From Hymenobacter tibetensis (GTDB taxonomy: Bacteria > Bacteroidota > Bacteroidia > Cytophagales > Hymenobacteraceae), in assembly GCF_022827545.1 (NCBI RefSeq), contig NZ_CP094669.1, forward strand, positions 4,085,001 through 4,149,000: DNA of 64,000 nt, in the 5' to 3' direction. Every line of letters starts with the position of its first letter. The first letter of the stretch is position 1. Shown piece after piece: positions 62,920 through 64,000 of the stretch. The notes beneath the pieces are model-generated. The model worked only from the letters and a program-made list of their open reading frames with translations, did not search any database and was not told the DNA's origin. The position numbers and the translations under genes are program-made.

Positions 62920-64000
62920 ATGAAAAAGCTAATTTTCCTGCTGTGCCTGGCCCTAAGCGGACCAGCACTGACAAGCTGCGAGAGTTTTCTCGATAAGAAC
63001 ACGGACCCCAACAACCCAACCAGTACTACCCCCAACTTTCTGCTACCCAGTATCATCAGCAACGGGCTGGCTATACAGGGCTTTTCGGCGCTACGCACGG
63101 CGTATATCACGCAGTACGTGGCTGCCCGCGCGGCTGGCGCCGGAGGTGCCGACCAATACGTGCTGACGACTGCCTTCAGCAACGCAACGTTCAACAACAC
63201 CTTCTTTTTGGTGGGGGGCAATATTCCGCCCATGATCAAACTGGCGCAAGAAGAAGGCTCGCCTTATTACGTGGGGGCCGGCAAGATTATGATGGCTCTG
63301 ATCCTGAGCCACGCCACCGATATGCTCGGCGATATTCCTTACCGGGAAGCTTTCCGCGGCGAATTAAACTACACGCCCGTATACGACCCGCAACAACAGC
63401 TGTACGAAGACATCCAAGTGCTCCTAGATGAAGGCATTGCGGAAATGTCGAAGCCAGTTTCTGAAAATAGGCGGCCGTTCTACTCGGCGTTGCCGAGCCC
63501 CAGCGGCGACATCCTCTACCAAGGCGATGTGCAAAAGTGGATTCGGCTGGCGTGGTCGTTGAAAGCCCGGCAGGCCCAGCACCTCACCAAGAAGGCCGGC
63601 CTCTACAACCCTGCCACTGTGCTGGAGTACGCCTCGAAAGGCTTTACCAGTTCCACCGACGATGCACAGCTGCAATTTCAGGTAGCAGTGTCTCCACTGA
63701 TGGGCACCACCAATATCTTTGGTCCTATTCGCAACAACTTCGCTATGGCCACTTACGGGGCCAACTTCTTGAAATTTCTCAATGGGGCTACGTACGCCGG
63801 CGTCATTGACCCTCGCTTGCCCATTATGGCAACCCCTACCAGCACTGGCGCTGACCCTGGCCGGGGCGGCGGACCGCAGCCGCCTACTGCCACCACGGAT
63901 TTCTACAGTTCTTGGTATGCCCGCGACCTAGGCTACGAAGAAATCATTACCTACCACGAGCTGCAGTTTATTAAGGCAGAGGCTGCCTTCCTGGCCAATC
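62920..64000 (+). CDS. SusD/RagB-family nutrient-binding lipoprotein, C-terminus cut by window edge
   Basis: The partner lid of the SusC transporter, on the outer surface of the outer membrane. The start ATG at 62920-62922 gives MKKLIFLLCLALSGPALTSC with a lipobox. NTDPNNPTSTTPNFLLPSII, SHATDMLGDIPYREAF, YDPQQQLYEDIQVLLDEGIA and HELQFIKAEAAF are the SusD-like_2 (SusD superfamily) blocks. About 360 codons are present; the remainder lies beyond the window. It follows susC by 33 bases and is surely in the same operon. Confidence 0.93.
   Translation, partial: MKKLIFLLCLALSGPALTSCESFLDKNTDPNNPTSTTPNFLLPSIISNGLAIQGFSALRTAYITQYVAARAAGAGGADQYVLTTAFSNATFNNTFFLVGGNIPPMIKLAQEEGSPYYVGAGKIMMALILSHATDMLGDIPYREAFRGELNYTPVYDPQQQLYEDIQVLLDEGIAEMSKPVSENRRPFYSALPSPSGDILYQGDVQKWIRLAWSLKARQAQHLTKKAGLYNPATVLEYASKGFTSSTDDAQLQFQVAVSPLMGTTNIFGPIRNNFAMATYGANFLKFLNGATYAGVIDPRLPIMATPTSTGADPGRGGGPQPPTATTDFYSSWYARDLGYEEIITYHELQFIKAEAAFLAN

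Noticed and set aside
1..64000. CRISPR arrays, insertion sequences, prophage or attachment sites
   Set aside because: No regularly spaced direct repeats, transposase, integrase or phage gene was seen on either strand. Direct repeats in the 20 kb region are protein-coding low complexity.

Overview
The window looks like chromosomal DNA of a Bacteroidota bacterium, most likely a Hymenobacter-like member of the Cytophagales. The support is: SusC/SusD and Oar-type TonB receptors, type IX secretion (T9SS) C-terminal sorting domains, a NagB/PIG-L fusion, many LxxC lipoproteins, TAnnTTTG-type -7 promoter boxes, and weak Shine-Dalgarno signals. No insertion sequence, prophage, CRISPR array or rRNA is visible. 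Coding density is high and most genes are ordinary.

Region by region. 1-4.5 kb: a minus-strand operon of a Fur-family regulator, a STAS-domain protein and purA (cut by the window edge), then a bifunctional RelA/SpoT gene and tRNA-Leu(UAG). 4.5-8.2 kb: the tig-clpP-clpX proteostasis cluster. 8.2-12.1 kb, minus strand: lpxB, a QueD-like 6-pyruvoyl-tetrahydropterin synthase, and a BtuC-like permease with its BtuF-like lipoprotein. 13-17 kb: envelope genes (GT4 glycosyltransferase, hldD) and a flavoprotein. 17-27 kb: a quinone-oxidoreductase-like enzyme, a DCC-family protein, two secreted Thr/Ser/Gly repeat proteins with a broken third copy, an HTTM membrane protein, an MBL hydrolase, and several lipoproteins including a left-handed beta-helix protein. 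27.6-34.7 kb: Oar-like receptor, flavin reductase, aldo/keto reductase, DUF885 peptidase. 34.9-39 kb: two tandem paralogous T9SS proteins associated with a short-chain dehydrogenase (SDR) gene; a 19-codon copy of that gene's start lies between the paralogs. 39-44.7 kb: a caspase-fold-like protein with a PepSY-like tail, a carboxypeptidase-regulatory-domain protein, an exported superoxide dismutase and a PhoD-like phosphatase. 44.8-64 kb: glycan use. This holds two GH5 glucanases, a GH3/serine-hydrolase fusion, a NagX-like membrane protein, a NagB/PIG-L fusion and a SusC/SusD pair (susD is cut by the window edge), with an acyl-CoA ligase and small proteins between them.

How the parts fit: the last third reads as uptake and breakdown of beta-glucans and amino-sugar polymers. 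The GH5 and GH3 enzymes act outside the inner membrane, SusCD imports, NagX may acetylate, and NagB/PIG-L handles the amino sugar. The left third is housekeeping. The most unusual features are the Thr/Ser/Gly repeat locus, the T9SS/SDR duplication scar, the caspase-like/PepSY protein, and a set of very long, nearly perfect intergenic inverted repeats (20-31 bp arms), mostly at convergent gene ends.
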